Positions 51,526-60,393 of a stretch of DNA of 64,000 nucleotides are shown here, piece by piece. The notes beneath the pieces were generated by a model that saw only the letters and a program-made list of their open reading frames with translations, was not told the DNA's origin and searched no databases. The translations under genes and the position numbers were made by a program. The first letter of the stretch is position 1; every line of letters begins with the position of its first letter. Source of the DNA: Shewanella metallivivens (GTDB lineage Bacteria; Pseudomonadota; Gammaproteobacteria; Enterobacterales; Shewanellaceae); assembly GCF_028750675.1 (NCBI RefSeq), contig NZ_JAQQPZ010000015.1, forward strand, positions 286,358 to 350,357. Reading direction: 5' to 3'.

Positions 51526-51651
51526 TATCTTCCTCCTATGGAATGTGCTTAATCTGAGGCTACCAAGCTTTTGCATCCTTGCAAAGCGCTATCAAGTTGT
51601 TGCAATAAGACTGATTAAAAAGTGTGCTAATTACACCATTGCGCAATGGTA

Positions 51652-52194
51652 TTACATCTTGCGGGGCATGGTTATGTTTGTTATTAGGCTCATTATCATG
51701 GCGATTTCGCAGGCATCGTGGCCCGTTTGCCCTAAATGCTGGCAGTGGTTAAAGCCGAGCTTTTCATAGAGTGCTAAAGCTTCAACTAATACGGCTGTGG
51801 TTTCTAAATACATGGATTGATAACCATGCTGTTTAGCAAACTCAATACATTGACGGGTGAGTTTTTTGGCCATGCCCTGGCCGCGAATCGCGCGGCTAAA
51901 ATACATTTTTTGTAGCTCACATACGCCGACATTCCCTGCAAGTGCAGCAACGCCTGCGCCGCCAACCACTTTACCTTGGTATTCAATCACCCAATATTGT
52001 GCGCCTTGTGCTTGATAAACCTCACTTAAACAGTCGAGGGTTTTGTCTGCAACGCTAAAGCCTTTGTCTGGGGTTAAGCCGTATTCTGCCGACACGTCAC
52101 GGATAACCGCGGCTATTGCGGCATCATCTTGTGGTGTGAGTGGGCGGATTATGGCATCGACGGTATAACGTGTTGTACTAGAGTGATCAGTCAT
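51652..52194 (-). CDS. GNAT family N-acetyltransferase
   Basis: The 180-residue protein has the acetyl-CoA loop 'KMYFSRAIRGQGMAKKL' (R/QxxGxG/A) and 'LYEKLGFNH' near the end, the GNAT pattern. Substrate unknown. Its ATG overlaps the end of yjjX by eight bases, so the two are translated together. Confidence 0.9.
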   Translation of the reverse strand: MTDHSSTTRYTVDAIIRPLTPQDDAAIAAVIRDVSAEYGLTPDKGFSVADKTLDCLSEVYQAQGAQYWVIEYQGKVVGGAGVAALAGNVGVCELQKMYFSRAIRGQGMAKKLTRQCIEFAKQHGYQSMYLETTAVLVEALALYEKLGFNHCQHLGQTGHDACEIAMIMSLITNITMPRKM

Positions 52195-52756
52195 TAAATA
52201 ATTCCGCGTTAATAAAGGGGGTCATGGCCAGTAGCAGCGCCTGGGTATAAATGCTTTCGCGGGTGGCTAAACCTTGTGTGAGAAGGCCTATCGCGCCGCC
52301 TTTTTGTTTTATATTTTGAGTGCTAAACATGCGGTCCATTACATGGCCCAGTTCTTCGCCAGCGGCTAATGCTGCATAGACCTTTTCCGGTAAGGGTAGG
52401 TTGGCGCTGCGACCTACAGATAGGGTGTCATGACTGATAATGGCCATATAAGCAAATGTGGCTGGGCCATGTTCAAATTGGTCTACGCCGCCTTCCATTG
52501 CCACATAAAAGTCGGCAGGTTCAGCCTGTTGTTGGCAGTATTTGGCACGGTTTATGGCACCTAATTTTGTTTCTGCTTCTGTCATGGGTTGCTCTGCCAC
52601 TTGCGAGGGAGCATGCATACCCTGACAGTGTATAGTGCTGCTTGGGAAATACTGGGCAATGGCATTTTTGGCGGCATTTATTTTTACCGGATTGGTAGAA
52701 CCGACAATGATATTAATCTGGTGAGGATGATTGTGTTGTGTTGTGGTGGTTGTCAT
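52187..52756 (-). CDS. yjjX: Inosine/xanthosine triphosphatase (YjjX)
   Basis: House-cleaning nucleotidase that removes ITP and XTP. The 189 residues have 'IIVGSTNPVKINAAKNAI', 'SQVAEQPMTEAETKLGAINR', 'FYVAMEGGVDQF' and 'TRESIYTQALLLAMTPFIN', as in YjjX. The N-terminus is a few residues longer ('TTTTTQHNHPHQ') than usual, so the true start could be internal. First gene of a two-gene unit with the acetyltransferase. Confidence 0.92.
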   Translation of the reverse strand: MTTTTTQHNHPHQINIIVGSTNPVKINAAKNAIAQYFPSSTIHCQGMHAPSQVAEQPMTEAETKLGAINRAKYCQQQAEPADFYVAMEGGVDQFEHGPATFAYMAIISHDTLSVGRSANLPLPEKVYAALAAGEELGHVMDRMFSTQNIKQKGGAIGLLTQGLATRESIYTQALLLAMTPFINAELFND

Positions 52757-52842
52757 AAGCCGCCGTTGCTATTTTATTGAGTGGTTATGGTGGTGATATT
52801 AACCACTTTGTGTTGTTTTAGATGATTTTTTACATTTTTATC

Positions 52843-52862
52843 TCAATGAATATGATCATTGA
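52843..52862. promoter_or_regulatory. Inverted repeat upstream of the DGSGS-repeat protein gene
   Basis: TCAATGA-ATATGA-TCATTGA is a perfect 7-base inverted repeat with a six-base spacer in the divergent region between yjjX and the repeat-protein gene. It is a candidate operator. Confidence 0.35.
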
Positions 52863-52941
52863 ATAGTTATAAAGTTCTATAAAACATAAGCTTACAGTGT
52901 TGGTATGAAATCTGCTTAGTGTTCGCTATCAAGGTGATGAT

Positions 52942-53007
52942 ATGTATTTGCGACTAACCTTACGTATCAGCCTATTTTATTTCGAACTTCTTATAAAAGG
53001 AATTTAA
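52942..53007 (+). CDS. Possible 21-codon leader ORF
   Basis: ATG 52942 is preceded by AAGGTGAT at 52931-52938, a good ribosome site, and the frame ends at TAA 53005-53007, three bases before the ATG of the next gene. The peptide starts MYLRLTLRIS and is hydrophobic. The tight junction hints at translational coupling. A chance ORF cannot be excluded; nothing else supports it. Confidence 0.3.
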   Translation: MYLRLTLRISLFYFELLIKGI

Positions 53008-53010
53008 CCT

Positions 53011-53814
53011 ATGTCTATTCGAATTGCGACCATTAGCCTAACAGTCGGTTTAGTATTAGGCGCGACTATTTTTGGTGCGTCATACACTGAAGCGGAATCG
53101 ATATTTTCGTTATCGGATTCTGCAAAGACGAATGCAGAACTAGCACATACCCAACAAAAAATGACCCTAGACAGTCAATCACTACACCAATTAGTGGCGA
53201 ATACCGGCGCGGGTCAATTAACCGTAAAAGGGGTTGAGGGACAAACACAAATTGAGGTCACTGCCGACATTTATACCGATAAAGACAGTGACGATGTTGA
53301 GATTGAATTAACCCTAAACAAGCAAGGCGATAATGCCATGTTTGTTGCCGATATTCAGTCTGACGGTTTTATGGAGCAATCTCCGTTTATTGATGTGTTA
53401 ATCACGGTTCCGACTGGGTTAGCGTTAGATATTACCGACGGCTCTGGCTCGATTAAGATATCCGATGTAGCGGCTAATATTAAGCTTAAAGACGGTTCGG
53501 GTAGTATTGTGATGCAGAAGGTCGGTGCTGTGACCTTAGCTGATGGTTCTGGCTCGATTAACATGAAAGATGTCAATGGCGATGTAACATTACAAGACGG
53601 CTCTGGTTCTATTAGCATCTCACAAGTGGCCGGAGATATTGAGGTGAGCGATGGCTCTGGTTCGATTAATATCGATCAGGTTAATGGCAAAGTCACCATT
53701 AGTGATGGTTCTGGTGGCATTAATGTCAGTAACACGAAAGGGCTTGAGATTGTGAGCGCAGGCTCTGGCGGGGTCAATCATCAGCATATCGATGGACCGA
53801 TTATCGTCAACTAG
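53011..53814 (+). CDS. Secreted beta-repeat protein (DUF4097/adhesin-like) with DGSGS repeats
   Basis: The 267-residue protein has a signal peptide (about residues 1-24). The second half is a regular repeat: DGSGS or DGSGG at residues 143, 161, 178, 196, 214 and 232, and AGSGG at 250, i.e. units of 17-18 residues of the form DGSGSIxIxxVxGxVxLx. This is the pattern of a right-handed beta-solenoid as in DUF4097 (putative adhesin) proteins, with a Gly/Ser turn stacked on each coil. It probably sits in the periplasm or on the surface; partner unknown. AAAAGGAA lies before the ATG. Confidence 0.82.
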   Translation: MSIRIATISLTVGLVLGATIFGASYTEAESIFSLSDSAKTNAELAHTQQKMTLDSQSLHQLVANTGAGQLTVKGVEGQTQIEVTADIYTDKDSDDVEIELTLNKQGDNAMFVADIQSDGFMEQSPFIDVLITVPTGLALDITDGSGSIKISDVAANIKLKDGSGSIVMQKVGAVTLADGSGSINMKDVNGDVTLQDGSGSISISQVAGDIEVSDGSGSINIDQVNGKVTISDGSGGINVSNTKGLEIVSAGSGGVNHQHIDGPIIVN

Positions 53815-53944
53815 TCGTTTGGTGTTTCGCCTTAGATTGATTTGGCTAAACAACCAGCAAAAACTGCTTATCTTGCAGGTTTTGTTTTTATGGCCCAATG
53901 AATCATGGCATGATGCGGCATTGATTTGGCAAGGATAAACCACA

Positions 53945-54736
53945 ATGGCAAAGAAGTATTATGTAGTTTGGGCTGGGCGAGAAACGGGTATTTTTACCAG
54001 TTGGGATGTGACTAAACGTTCTGTTGATAAGTTTCCTCAGGCTAAATACAAATCATTTGCTACAGAAGCTGAAGCAAAAGCGGCTTTTGCAAAGTCGCCC
54101 AATAGCAGTATTGGTCAATCTTCCGCTAAACCTTCGACGACTAAAATGGCAAGCACTAAGACAAAAGCGAGCACCAGCAGTACTGCGACCCAAGCGTCTA
54201 ACCAAACGGTATTGTCGCAATTTGATGTAGTGATTTACACCGATGGCGGTTGTGAACCCAATCCGGGTAAAGCGGGCTCAGGGATTGCGGTATATCGTCA
54301 AGCAAAACTTGCCGAGCTATGGTATGGCTTATTCAACCCAAATGGCACCAACAATACTGCAGAGCTTAATGCGTTACATCAAGCCTTATTGATGGCTAAA
54401 GCAGCATTAGATGCAGGGCATAGTGTGCAGATTATGAGCGACTCGCAATATTCGATTAAGTGCATTAGCGAGTGGGCTTATGGTTGGAAGTCAAAAGGCT
54501 GGACTCGAAAAAGTGGTGAAATCGCTAACCTAGATATCATTAAACAAGCCCATGAACTTTATGATGCGATTAAAGATAAGTTAACTATTCAACATGTTGC
54601 AGCTCATATTGGTATTGAAGGTAATGAGCTAGCCGACAGGATGTCTATCTATGCAATTGATCAACAGCACACACCTTTTAGTCAATTTAAACCGCCATTG
54701 GATATCGGTAAAATATTAGCATTGCGTACAGGTTAA
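53945..54736 (+). CDS. rnhA: Ribonuclease HI with N-terminal viroplasmin domain
   Basis: Cuts the RNA strand of RNA-DNA hybrids. Residues 1-50 are a caulimovirus viroplasmin-type hybrid-binding domain ('KKYYVVWAGRETGIFTSWD', 'FPQAKYKSF', 'EAEAKAAFAK'), as in eukaryotic RNase H1. A Ser/Thr/Lys-rich linker (about 55-92) leads to the catalytic domain with Asp100, Glu140, Asp166 and Asp231 ('YTDGG', 'NTAELNAL', 'SDSQYS', 'GNELADRMS'). AAGGAT precedes the ATG. Another, single-domain rnhA may exist elsewhere. Confidence 0.95.
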   Translation: MAKKYYVVWAGRETGIFTSWDVTKRSVDKFPQAKYKSFATEAEAKAAFAKSPNSSIGQSSAKPSTTKMASTKTKASTSSTATQASNQTVLSQFDVVIYTDGGCEPNPGKAGSGIAVYRQAKLAELWYGLFNPNGTNNTAELNALHQALLMAKAALDAGHSVQIMSDSQYSIKCISEWAYGWKSKGWTRKSGEIANLDIIKQAHELYDAIKDKLTIQHVAAHIGIEGNELADRMSIYAIDQQHTPFSQFKPPLDIGKILALRTG

Positions 54737-54747
54737 TTTTACGTACC

Positions 54748-54773
54748 AAAAAGCCGGATTGCTCCGGCTTTTT
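54748..54773. terminator. Bidirectional terminator
   Basis: AAAAAGCCGGA and TCCGGCTTTTT pair around a four-base loop between the converging RNase H and aminopeptidase genes. Confidence 0.95.
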
Positions 54774-54803
54774 ATCTTTTTAAAGACGCTTAAATGAGAG
54801 TGG

Positions 54804-57467
54804 TTAATTCAATCTTTGCTTAATGCTGACACAACGTTGTTCTTGTTGACGAGTTTCAAGCAGGGCGCGTCTGGCCAGTTTTGATAAACCAGTTTCGCTG
54901 TTTAACACTTGGCTGATGGCGTCAATATTGGTTGTACTGCAATTGGTTGGAATTAATTGCGAGGCGAAGCTGCGCATAAACACCGGTCCTTTATCGTCCA
55001 TGAGTTGTAAGTTTGCAAAGCGCTGTTCAGCTGTTGCAGCGTTTAGCAACTTTTGCTCTGCAGGGTATAGGTTATACATCGCGACACGAATTTTTGAAAA
55101 TGCCATGCTGTCGTTATGTTCGATAGTATTTAACCACTGGCGCTTAAGCGATGATTGTGGACGGATAACTTCGGCGGCAATTGCGGCCTTTTCACCAGAG
55201 TCTGACTGATCTAGCTGTTTTTCTCGCATCAGTAACGCCTGGGCATCGCCATAATCATAACGGTTAAGCTGGCGGATCATCGTCCAGCGTAGGTCTTGGT
55301 CTATGCTTAAGCCTTTAATATGGCTCTTATTTTGTAATAGTGACTGAATATGCTCAAGTGCATCGCCATGGCTTGATAGGCTAATGTAGGCGTCGAACCA
55401 CCGGCGTTGAAAGTCACGGTTACGGTAGCTTTCCATGCTCATTCGTAGGCTCATTTGGCTTAATGCTTTTGAAATTTTGCTGTTATAACTGCTATGCATG
55501 GGGGCCATTAAATCGAGGTAGTTTTTGGCTCGCTGCAAGTTATTAAGCACTTGGCCTAATATGGTGTAGTCTTTTTCTAGCGGTGCATTGATTAAGGCAA
55601 TATTTAAGAATTGCTCCAATGATGCTTTACCGTCAACCACGCTGTCCCACATACTTTGCCATAACATTGAGCGCAACAATGGGTCGCTCACTTGGCTAAG
55701 CTGTTGTTTGGCGGTATTGAATGATTTTGGGTCTAATTCAACTTTCACAAACCCCCAATCATCGTAGTTTGGATACACTAAATCAGGACAAATCTCACCA
55801 ACCAGTTCGTTAACTTCGGTATAAGCTCCTTTGTAAGTAACAGCAATTGCTTGCTGCTTATCGAGTCCGTATCGATGATGGTTGAATAAACCTATTTGCA
55901 CACGCTGCTCGCGCAGTGTTGGGTGTTGGCTATCTTCAGCGGTTTGCACTAATGCAAATGAGTCTATTTGATTACCTTGGCAGGTGTATTGCGCCTTAAT
56001 GGTGTTGACGCCTGCGGCATATAACCACTCTTGAGTCCACTGCGACAAATCGCGGCCACTGGCTTTGGCCAAACTATTGATAAAGTCATCAAGCTCGGCA
56101 TTTTTATAACTGTATTGTTGTAAATATTGACTCACACCACGACGGAACGTTTCTTCGCCCAGTAAATGCCTGAGCTGCTTAATGGTCGATGCCCCTTTTT
56201 GATAGGTGATAGCGTCGATATTATCAAATGCATTTTGGCTAGTAGCCACTGGCACCTCAATTGGGTGAGTGGTGACTAAACTGTCTTGATGATAAGCCGC
56301 TTGCTTACCCGAGGCGTAAAACGTGCGCCATGCATGACTAAACTCAGTGGCTTCGCTGGTGGCTAGGGTTCCCATGAATGAGGCGAAACTTTCGTTTAAC
56401 CATAAGCCATTCCACCATTTCATCGTGACTAAGTCACCAAACCATTGGTGGGCCATTTCATGCATGATAACTCCAGCTAAACGTTGCTTTTGCTCGGCAG
56501 TCATTTGGGCATTGAATAAGAAACGATCTTCTGAAAAGGTAATCGCAGCGGCGTTTTCCATGGCGCCATATAAAAAATCTGGCACTAACACTTGGTCATA
56601 CTTTTTAAATGGATAGTCAATACCAAAGTAACGGTCAAAAAAGTCTAAACCTTGTTTAGTATAGGTAAACCAATCTTGTGGGGTGACTTGCTCGGCAACC
56701 GATTGGCGCGAGAATAAGCGCATAGGGTAGCGGCCAGAATCGTCTTGCCACATTTTATAAGGGCCTGCATGCATTGAGAAGTTATACGGGCTCAATTTCG
56801 GCGTAACAGGGAAGGTCCATAAGTTGGTTTCGCCTTGATCGACCACATTGGTTTCACGCATGGCGCTGATCACTTGCCAGTCTTTTGGGGCATGCACATT
56901 AATTTGGTAAGTGGCTTTTAAGTCGGGCTGGTCAAACACGGCAAACATTTGTTGCGCAGCAGCAGGCTCAAAGTGTGAGTACAAGTAAACTTTACTGTCT
57001 ACTGGGTCAACAAAGCGATGTAAGCCTTCGCCGTTAGTACTGTGTTCGCGGCTAAATTCAACCGTAATGGTGTTGTTACCTTTAGCCAATAAACTTTGGT
57101 TAATGACGATATAAGCGCCGTTGTAATTAGGGTAAACCTTGGTGCCATTAATGATAAATTGTTTAATATTGGCTTTGTTAAGGTCAAGTGTCAGTGATTT
57201 AGGCACACTGCTGAGATCAAAGTTGACTGTCGACGTTGCACTGAATTGGCTATTTTCACTTAAAAAGAAAGTCAGGTCGTATTGTACATTTGCTACTACA
57301 CTCGCGCGTGCTTGTGCTTGCTGTTGGCTAATATAAGGTGAGCCATCACGTTGTAACGTTGAGGTTGACACTGAGCTACTGCAACTCATAACGCTGGCAC
57401 AACATAATGCAACAAAACTGGTTTTGATAACCTGTGGACTAAACAATTCAGTGGATAACAATTTCAC
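54804..57467 (-). CDS. pepN: M1 family aminopeptidase N, lipoprotein form
   Basis: Zinc aminopeptidase of 887 residues. The N-terminus carries a lipoprotein signal with the modified Cys at residue 29 ('SVMSC'), so unlike cytoplasmic E. coli PepN this enzyme is probably anchored in the periplasm. Substrate motif GAMEN is at 301-305; zinc ligands are in HEMAH 336-340 and Glu359 ('WLNESFASF'). A long helical C-terminal domain (about 540-887) is typical of ERAP-type M1 enzymes. The start is GTG 57467 with AGGA upstream. Its strand is shared by lpoB, but a terminator separates them. Confidence 0.93.
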   Translation of the reverse strand: MKLLSTELFSPQVIKTSFVALCCASVMSCSSSVSTSTLQRDGSPYISQQQAQARASVVANVQYDLTFFLSENSQFSATSTVNFDLSSVPKSLTLDLNKANIKQFIINGTKVYPNYNGAYIVINQSLLAKGNNTITVEFSREHSTNGEGLHRFVDPVDSKVYLYSHFEPAAAQQMFAVFDQPDLKATYQINVHAPKDWQVISAMRETNVVDQGETNLWTFPVTPKLSPYNFSMHAGPYKMWQDDSGRYPMRLFSRQSVAEQVTPQDWFTYTKQGLDFFDRYFGIDYPFKKYDQVLVPDFLYGAMENAAAITFSEDRFLFNAQMTAEQKQRLAGVIMHEMAHQWFGDLVTMKWWNGLWLNESFASFMGTLATSEATEFSHAWRTFYASGKQAAYHQDSLVTTHPIEVPVATSQNAFDNIDAITYQKGASTIKQLRHLLGEETFRRGVSQYLQQYSYKNAELDDFINSLAKASGRDLSQWTQEWLYAAGVNTIKAQYTCQGNQIDSFALVQTAEDSQHPTLREQRVQIGLFNHHRYGLDKQQAIAVTYKGAYTEVNELVGEICPDLVYPNYDDWGFVKVELDPKSFNTAKQQLSQVSDPLLRSMLWQSMWDSVVDGKASLEQFLNIALINAPLEKDYTILGQVLNNLQRAKNYLDLMAPMHSSYNSKISKALSQMSLRMSMESYRNRDFQRRWFDAYISLSSHGDALEHIQSLLQNKSHIKGLSIDQDLRWTMIRQLNRYDYGDAQALLMREKQLDQSDSGEKAAIAAEVIRPQSSLKRQWLNTIEHNDSMAFSKIRVAMYNLYPAEQKLLNAATAEQRFANLQLMDDKGPVFMRSFASQLIPTNCSTTNIDAISQVLNSETGLSKLARRALLETRQQEQRCVSIKQRLN

Positions 57468-57498
57468 GTTAGTGTTCCTAACTTATTATTGGGTGTAT

Positions 57499-57525
57499 GA
57501 AAAAGCCGACATCAATGTCGGCTTT
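57499..57525 (-). terminator. Terminator of the lpoB transcript
   Basis: AAAGCCGACA and TGTCGGCTTT pair around TCAA; on the minus strand TTTTTCAT follows. It lies 20 bases after the lpoB stop and before pepN. Confidence 0.9.
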
Positions 57526-57544
57526 ATTACTATGTGCTTGAATA

Positions 57545-58138
57545 TTACAAGCCTAAGAATGACTTAGATTTAACCTTGCGGATTTCTTTTTCGTCAGACC
57601 ATTCAATTAAACCGGTTTCAAGATCCATTAAACGCATGGTCATCTTATAGTACACATCTTTGGTGCTGCCATCTTGTTTAACGATGCTCGATAGGTTGCC
57701 GTAAAGCATGTACTGTGCGCCAATTTGACGGCCAAACTTAATGGCGGTTGTTGGGTCTACCATGCCGGCATTGTTTTGATAATCTAGCTGTTTACGTACG
57801 GTATCCACTTTAGTCATGTCGATAAAGCGGAATTTACCAGAACGGAGTAACTTGTTGCTAATCGTGTCGGTAACTGACTCAGTATCAATATGCTCTGAAG
57901 TTTTATTTTTGATTTTATCAACAAATATAATTGGACGATTGGTTTGTGTCATCACAACCACAGGCGGGAAAGTCATCATGCTGTCGACCATTTTGGCTGC
58001 AATGTCTTGCAGGTCAGTTGAGCCAAAGTTTTCGTTGACGGTTTCAACTTCAGTGGCGTCGCCGTATTCTACCTTAGATTGACAAGCGCTTAGCCCTATT
58101 ACTGCAGCTAACACAAATATCAGTTTTAAATTTTTCAT
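57545..58138 (-). CDS. lpoB: Penicillin-binding protein activator LpoB
   Basis: Outer-membrane lipoprotein that reaches through the periplasm to activate PBP1B. The 197 residues have a lipobox 'LSACQ' and the LpoB core 'PIIFVDKIKNKTSEHIDTES', 'KLLRSGKFRFIDM' and 'IGAQYMLYGNLSSIV'. The linker between Cys and core is short. ATG 58138 was chosen for the clean signal peptide; GGAA lies upstream. It follows a COG3014 lipoprotein gene by 50 bases on the same strand. The ycfL gene, which precedes lpoB in E. coli, is absent. Confidence 0.9.
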   Translation of the reverse strand: MKNLKLIFVLAAVIGLSACQSKVEYGDATEVETVNENFGSTDLQDIAAKMVDSMMTFPPVVVMTQTNRPIIFVDKIKNKTSEHIDTESVTDTISNKLLRSGKFRFIDMTKVDTVRKQLDYQNNAGMVDPTTAIKFGRQIGAQYMLYGNLSSIVKQDGSTKDVYYKMTMRLMDLETGLIEWSDEKEIRKVKSKSFLGL

Positions 58139-58187
58139 AATAAATTCCATTGGTGATGAGTGACAGTTGATAAGGGATTATCGTCTA

Positions 58188-59558
58188 TCAGATGATTATC
58201 GAATAAAAACGGGTACGATTGCCAGTCTCTATTGCCCAAATTAATGTTGTGCGGTTTGGTTTTACTTCAATTGTTACATTTTGGCTGCTATTTAAACGGA
58301 TGTCGTAATCACCAGCATCGATAAATTGTCGGGCGATTTGAGCTTGGCGCGGCAAGGTTAACCAGCTGCGACGATCTGCTTGTTCGCTTATTACGTTAAA
58401 AATTTGCATGACCATGGCTGCGGCATCAACTTGGTTGTTGGCGCGGCGGCTGTTGCTCTGCACGCTTTTATTGAGTTCGTATTTGGCATAAATACGTGCA
58501 GCTTGACGAAATAGTGCTGCGGGTAAGTCTTCTTTTAATGCATTAATGGCTAAGGCGTCGATATTGGCAATACTGTCGGCGGTAAGTGTTTGGCCTAAAC
58601 CCCAAATTTGGCTCTGTTCGGCGAGTGGTATTTGCCTTTGATAAGTGGCTAATGAAGCGGTTTGCCAGTTACCATTTATAGAAAAAGGAACAGTAATACT
58701 CTGTTTTTCTGGTACAAAACTGCGTTCTACAATAAATACAACTTGGCCTTGGCCTGCTGTGGGCAACACAGCATCACCCCATCGCTTTGCAAATTCATCG
58801 TACTGCGGCATGGCTAATTGTTTGGCTAAACGAACTAAGTCTTGTTGTAAATAACGGTTGTCGGGAGTGATTTGAGCCGCTTTACGGTAATCGATAAAGG
58901 CATCATTAGGTTCGTTAGCCAGTTCGTGCAGTAAACCTGTTATGTAGTAACTGTATGCATTTAAAAACGAACTGGTTACGCTACCAGCGGCTTGGCCTAA
59001 TTGCGCCATTTGGGCATCAATCGTACCATTAGCCATTGCCTGAACAGATTCTTGTGATTGCTGATAACGTGCTTGTTCCATACTTTGCAGTTCATTACTG
59101 CGGCGCACTTCCACTAAGGCCCCTTGCGCATCCCCACTAAATAAATAATTCAACGCCTGGTATTGGTGTAACATAATGCGCTCATAACCGGGGCCGCGAT
59201 AGGGAATGGCATTGTCGTTGAGCAGTATGCTAGATGCTCCTGCGCCGAGCTTACTGGCACTAATAGTGGCTTTGTCGTCAAAGGCTTGGTATGCCGCTAT
59301 TGCTTGTTGATAGTAGGTTTTGCTTCGTTCAAAATCACCTGCTACTTGCATAATGCGTCCCGTCTCTTGGGCGTAGAGTAAGCCGTCATTACCACTAATG
59401 TTGTCGGCTAACGCAGTAATGTTAGCCGTAGGTGAGTGACTGGCTAATTGCTGTTTATAAGGGGCAATTTGTGACGGATAATTAACGAATACGCTGTTGT
59501 AAGCACAGCCTGTTAAACCGACCATTAACAGTAGCGACAAACCAAGCGTTTTTAACAT
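58188..59558 (-). CDS. COG3014 family lipoprotein with TPR-like repeats
   Basis: A 456-residue lipoprotein ('VGLTGCAYNS'). The first half has TPR-like helical pairs ('AQETGRIMQVAGDFERSKTY', 'LNYLFSGDAQGALVEVRRSN', 'NEPNDAFIDYRKAAQITPDN'); the second half is beta-rich with 'GQVVFIVERSFVPEKQ'. Matches the COG3014 family often found with lpoB in gammaproteobacteria, suggesting a link to cell-wall synthesis control. The ATG lies inside the end of the deformylase gene (overlap of seven bases), with AGAGG upstream. Confidence 0.85.
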   Translation of the reverse strand: MLKTLGLSLLLMVGLTGCAYNSVFVNYPSQIAPYKQQLASHSPTANITALADNISGNDGLLYAQETGRIMQVAGDFERSKTYYQQAIAAYQAFDDKATISASKLGAGASSILLNDNAIPYRGPGYERIMLHQYQALNYLFSGDAQGALVEVRRSNELQSMEQARYQQSQESVQAMANGTIDAQMAQLGQAAGSVTSSFLNAYSYYITGLLHELANEPNDAFIDYRKAAQITPDNRYLQQDLVRLAKQLAMPQYDEFAKRWGDAVLPTAGQGQVVFIVERSFVPEKQSITVPFSINGNWQTASLATYQRQIPLAEQSQIWGLGQTLTADSIANIDALAINALKEDLPAALFRQAARIYAKYELNKSVQSNSRRANNQVDAAAMVMQIFNVISEQADRRSWLTLPRQAQIARQFIDAGDYDIRLNSSQNVTIEVKPNRTTLIWAIETGNRTRFYSIII

Positions 59559-60064
59559 AGCATCGCCTCTGCCTGTGGCGCCATAAGCTTGACTCGTTCA
59601 AGTAAGGTGATGCCCTGAAGATGGTCATACTCATGCTGAAATATCCGTGCCACAAACCCCGTTAAGGTTTGTTGTTGAAACTCGCCATTAAGTGATTGGT
59701 ACTGCACTTCAATTTGTTGGTGGCGCAAAATCGATAAGCGCTGCCCAGGAATCGATAAGCAGCCCTCTATCCCGGCCTCTGTAGCGGCAGATACGGACAA
59801 AATTTTGGGGTTAATCACCACTGTTGGCGCCATCGAAGGGGCGTCAGGGTATCGTTCATTTGGGTTCGAGGCCATTATAAACATGGCTGCTCGACTAAAC
59901 ACTTGTGTTGCAGCAATACCGACACCGTTAGCCTGTTGCATTGTGGATAACATATTATGGGCTAACGAGGCTAATATATCATCAAACACCGTCACAGGCT
60001 CCGCTGTCAGCGTGAGAATATCATCGCCTGTTGTGGCTATGGTGAGGTGTTGAGTCGATTGCAT
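59552..60064 (-). CDS. def: Peptide deformylase (paralogue not linked to fmt)
   Basis: Removes the N-formyl group from new proteins. The 170 residues have all three motifs: 'GVGIAATQ' (GxGxAAxQ), 'EGCLS' with the metal-ligand Cys, and 'QHEYDHLQG' (HExxH). So it should be active. Housekeeping def usually sits with fmt; this copy is instead overlapped with envelope lipoprotein genes, which suggests a second copy. ATG 60064 has AGG upstream; the GTG at 60070 is two codons earlier. Confidence 0.92.
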   Translation of the reverse strand: MQSTQHLTIATTGDDILTLTAEPVTVFDDILASLAHNMLSTMQQANGVGIAATQVFSRAAMFIMASNPNERYPDAPSMAPTVVINPKILSVSAATEAGIEGCLSIPGQRLSILRHQQIEVQYQSLNGEFQQQTLTGFVARIFQHEYDHLQGITLLERVKLMAPQAEAMLC

Positions 60065-60153
60065 GTGCACCTGCTACGTTAAGAATAAAATGATGGTCAA
60101 TATTGCAAATTCATCTGTTAACCAACCCTTATTGCAACAAAGCTAAGTAAGAC

Positions 60154-60366
60154 TTAGTAGTGCGGAGGTGGCGTTTCTTCTGCTTGCGAAGCCATATTAC
60201 TTGGCTCCATTGCCTGTAATTTATTAACCATTAATATCATTTGCTGTTGTTGCCTGGCAACTAAAGCATTGAGCTTTATCACTTCTTGGTTAAGTTCTTC
60301 AATAGTGATGTCTTGGAACGAAAGTTTCATTTCAAGATCGTCTATCTTCTGTAACACCTGCTCCAT
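60154..60366 (-). CDS. slyX: SlyX family protein
   Basis: A 70-residue coiled-coil protein ('QKIDDLEMKLSFQDITIEEL') ending 'TPPPHY', both typical of SlyX. Function not known. GAGG precedes the ATG. Its closeness to fkpA (one gene away) matches the slyX-fkpA neighbourhood of E. coli. Confidence 0.92.
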   Translation of the reverse strand: MEQVLQKIDDLEMKLSFQDITIEELNQEVIKLNALVARQQQQMILMVNKLQAMEPSNMASQAEETPPPHY

Positions 60367-60393
60367 TTGGGCCTCTATTTGTCTCTGTTATTA

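Noticed and set aside
53355..53943. Two minus-strand ORFs opposite the DGSGS gene
   Set aside because: They are shadows of the repeat codons ('EPEPS' series is the reverse of DGSGS) with no initiation signals.
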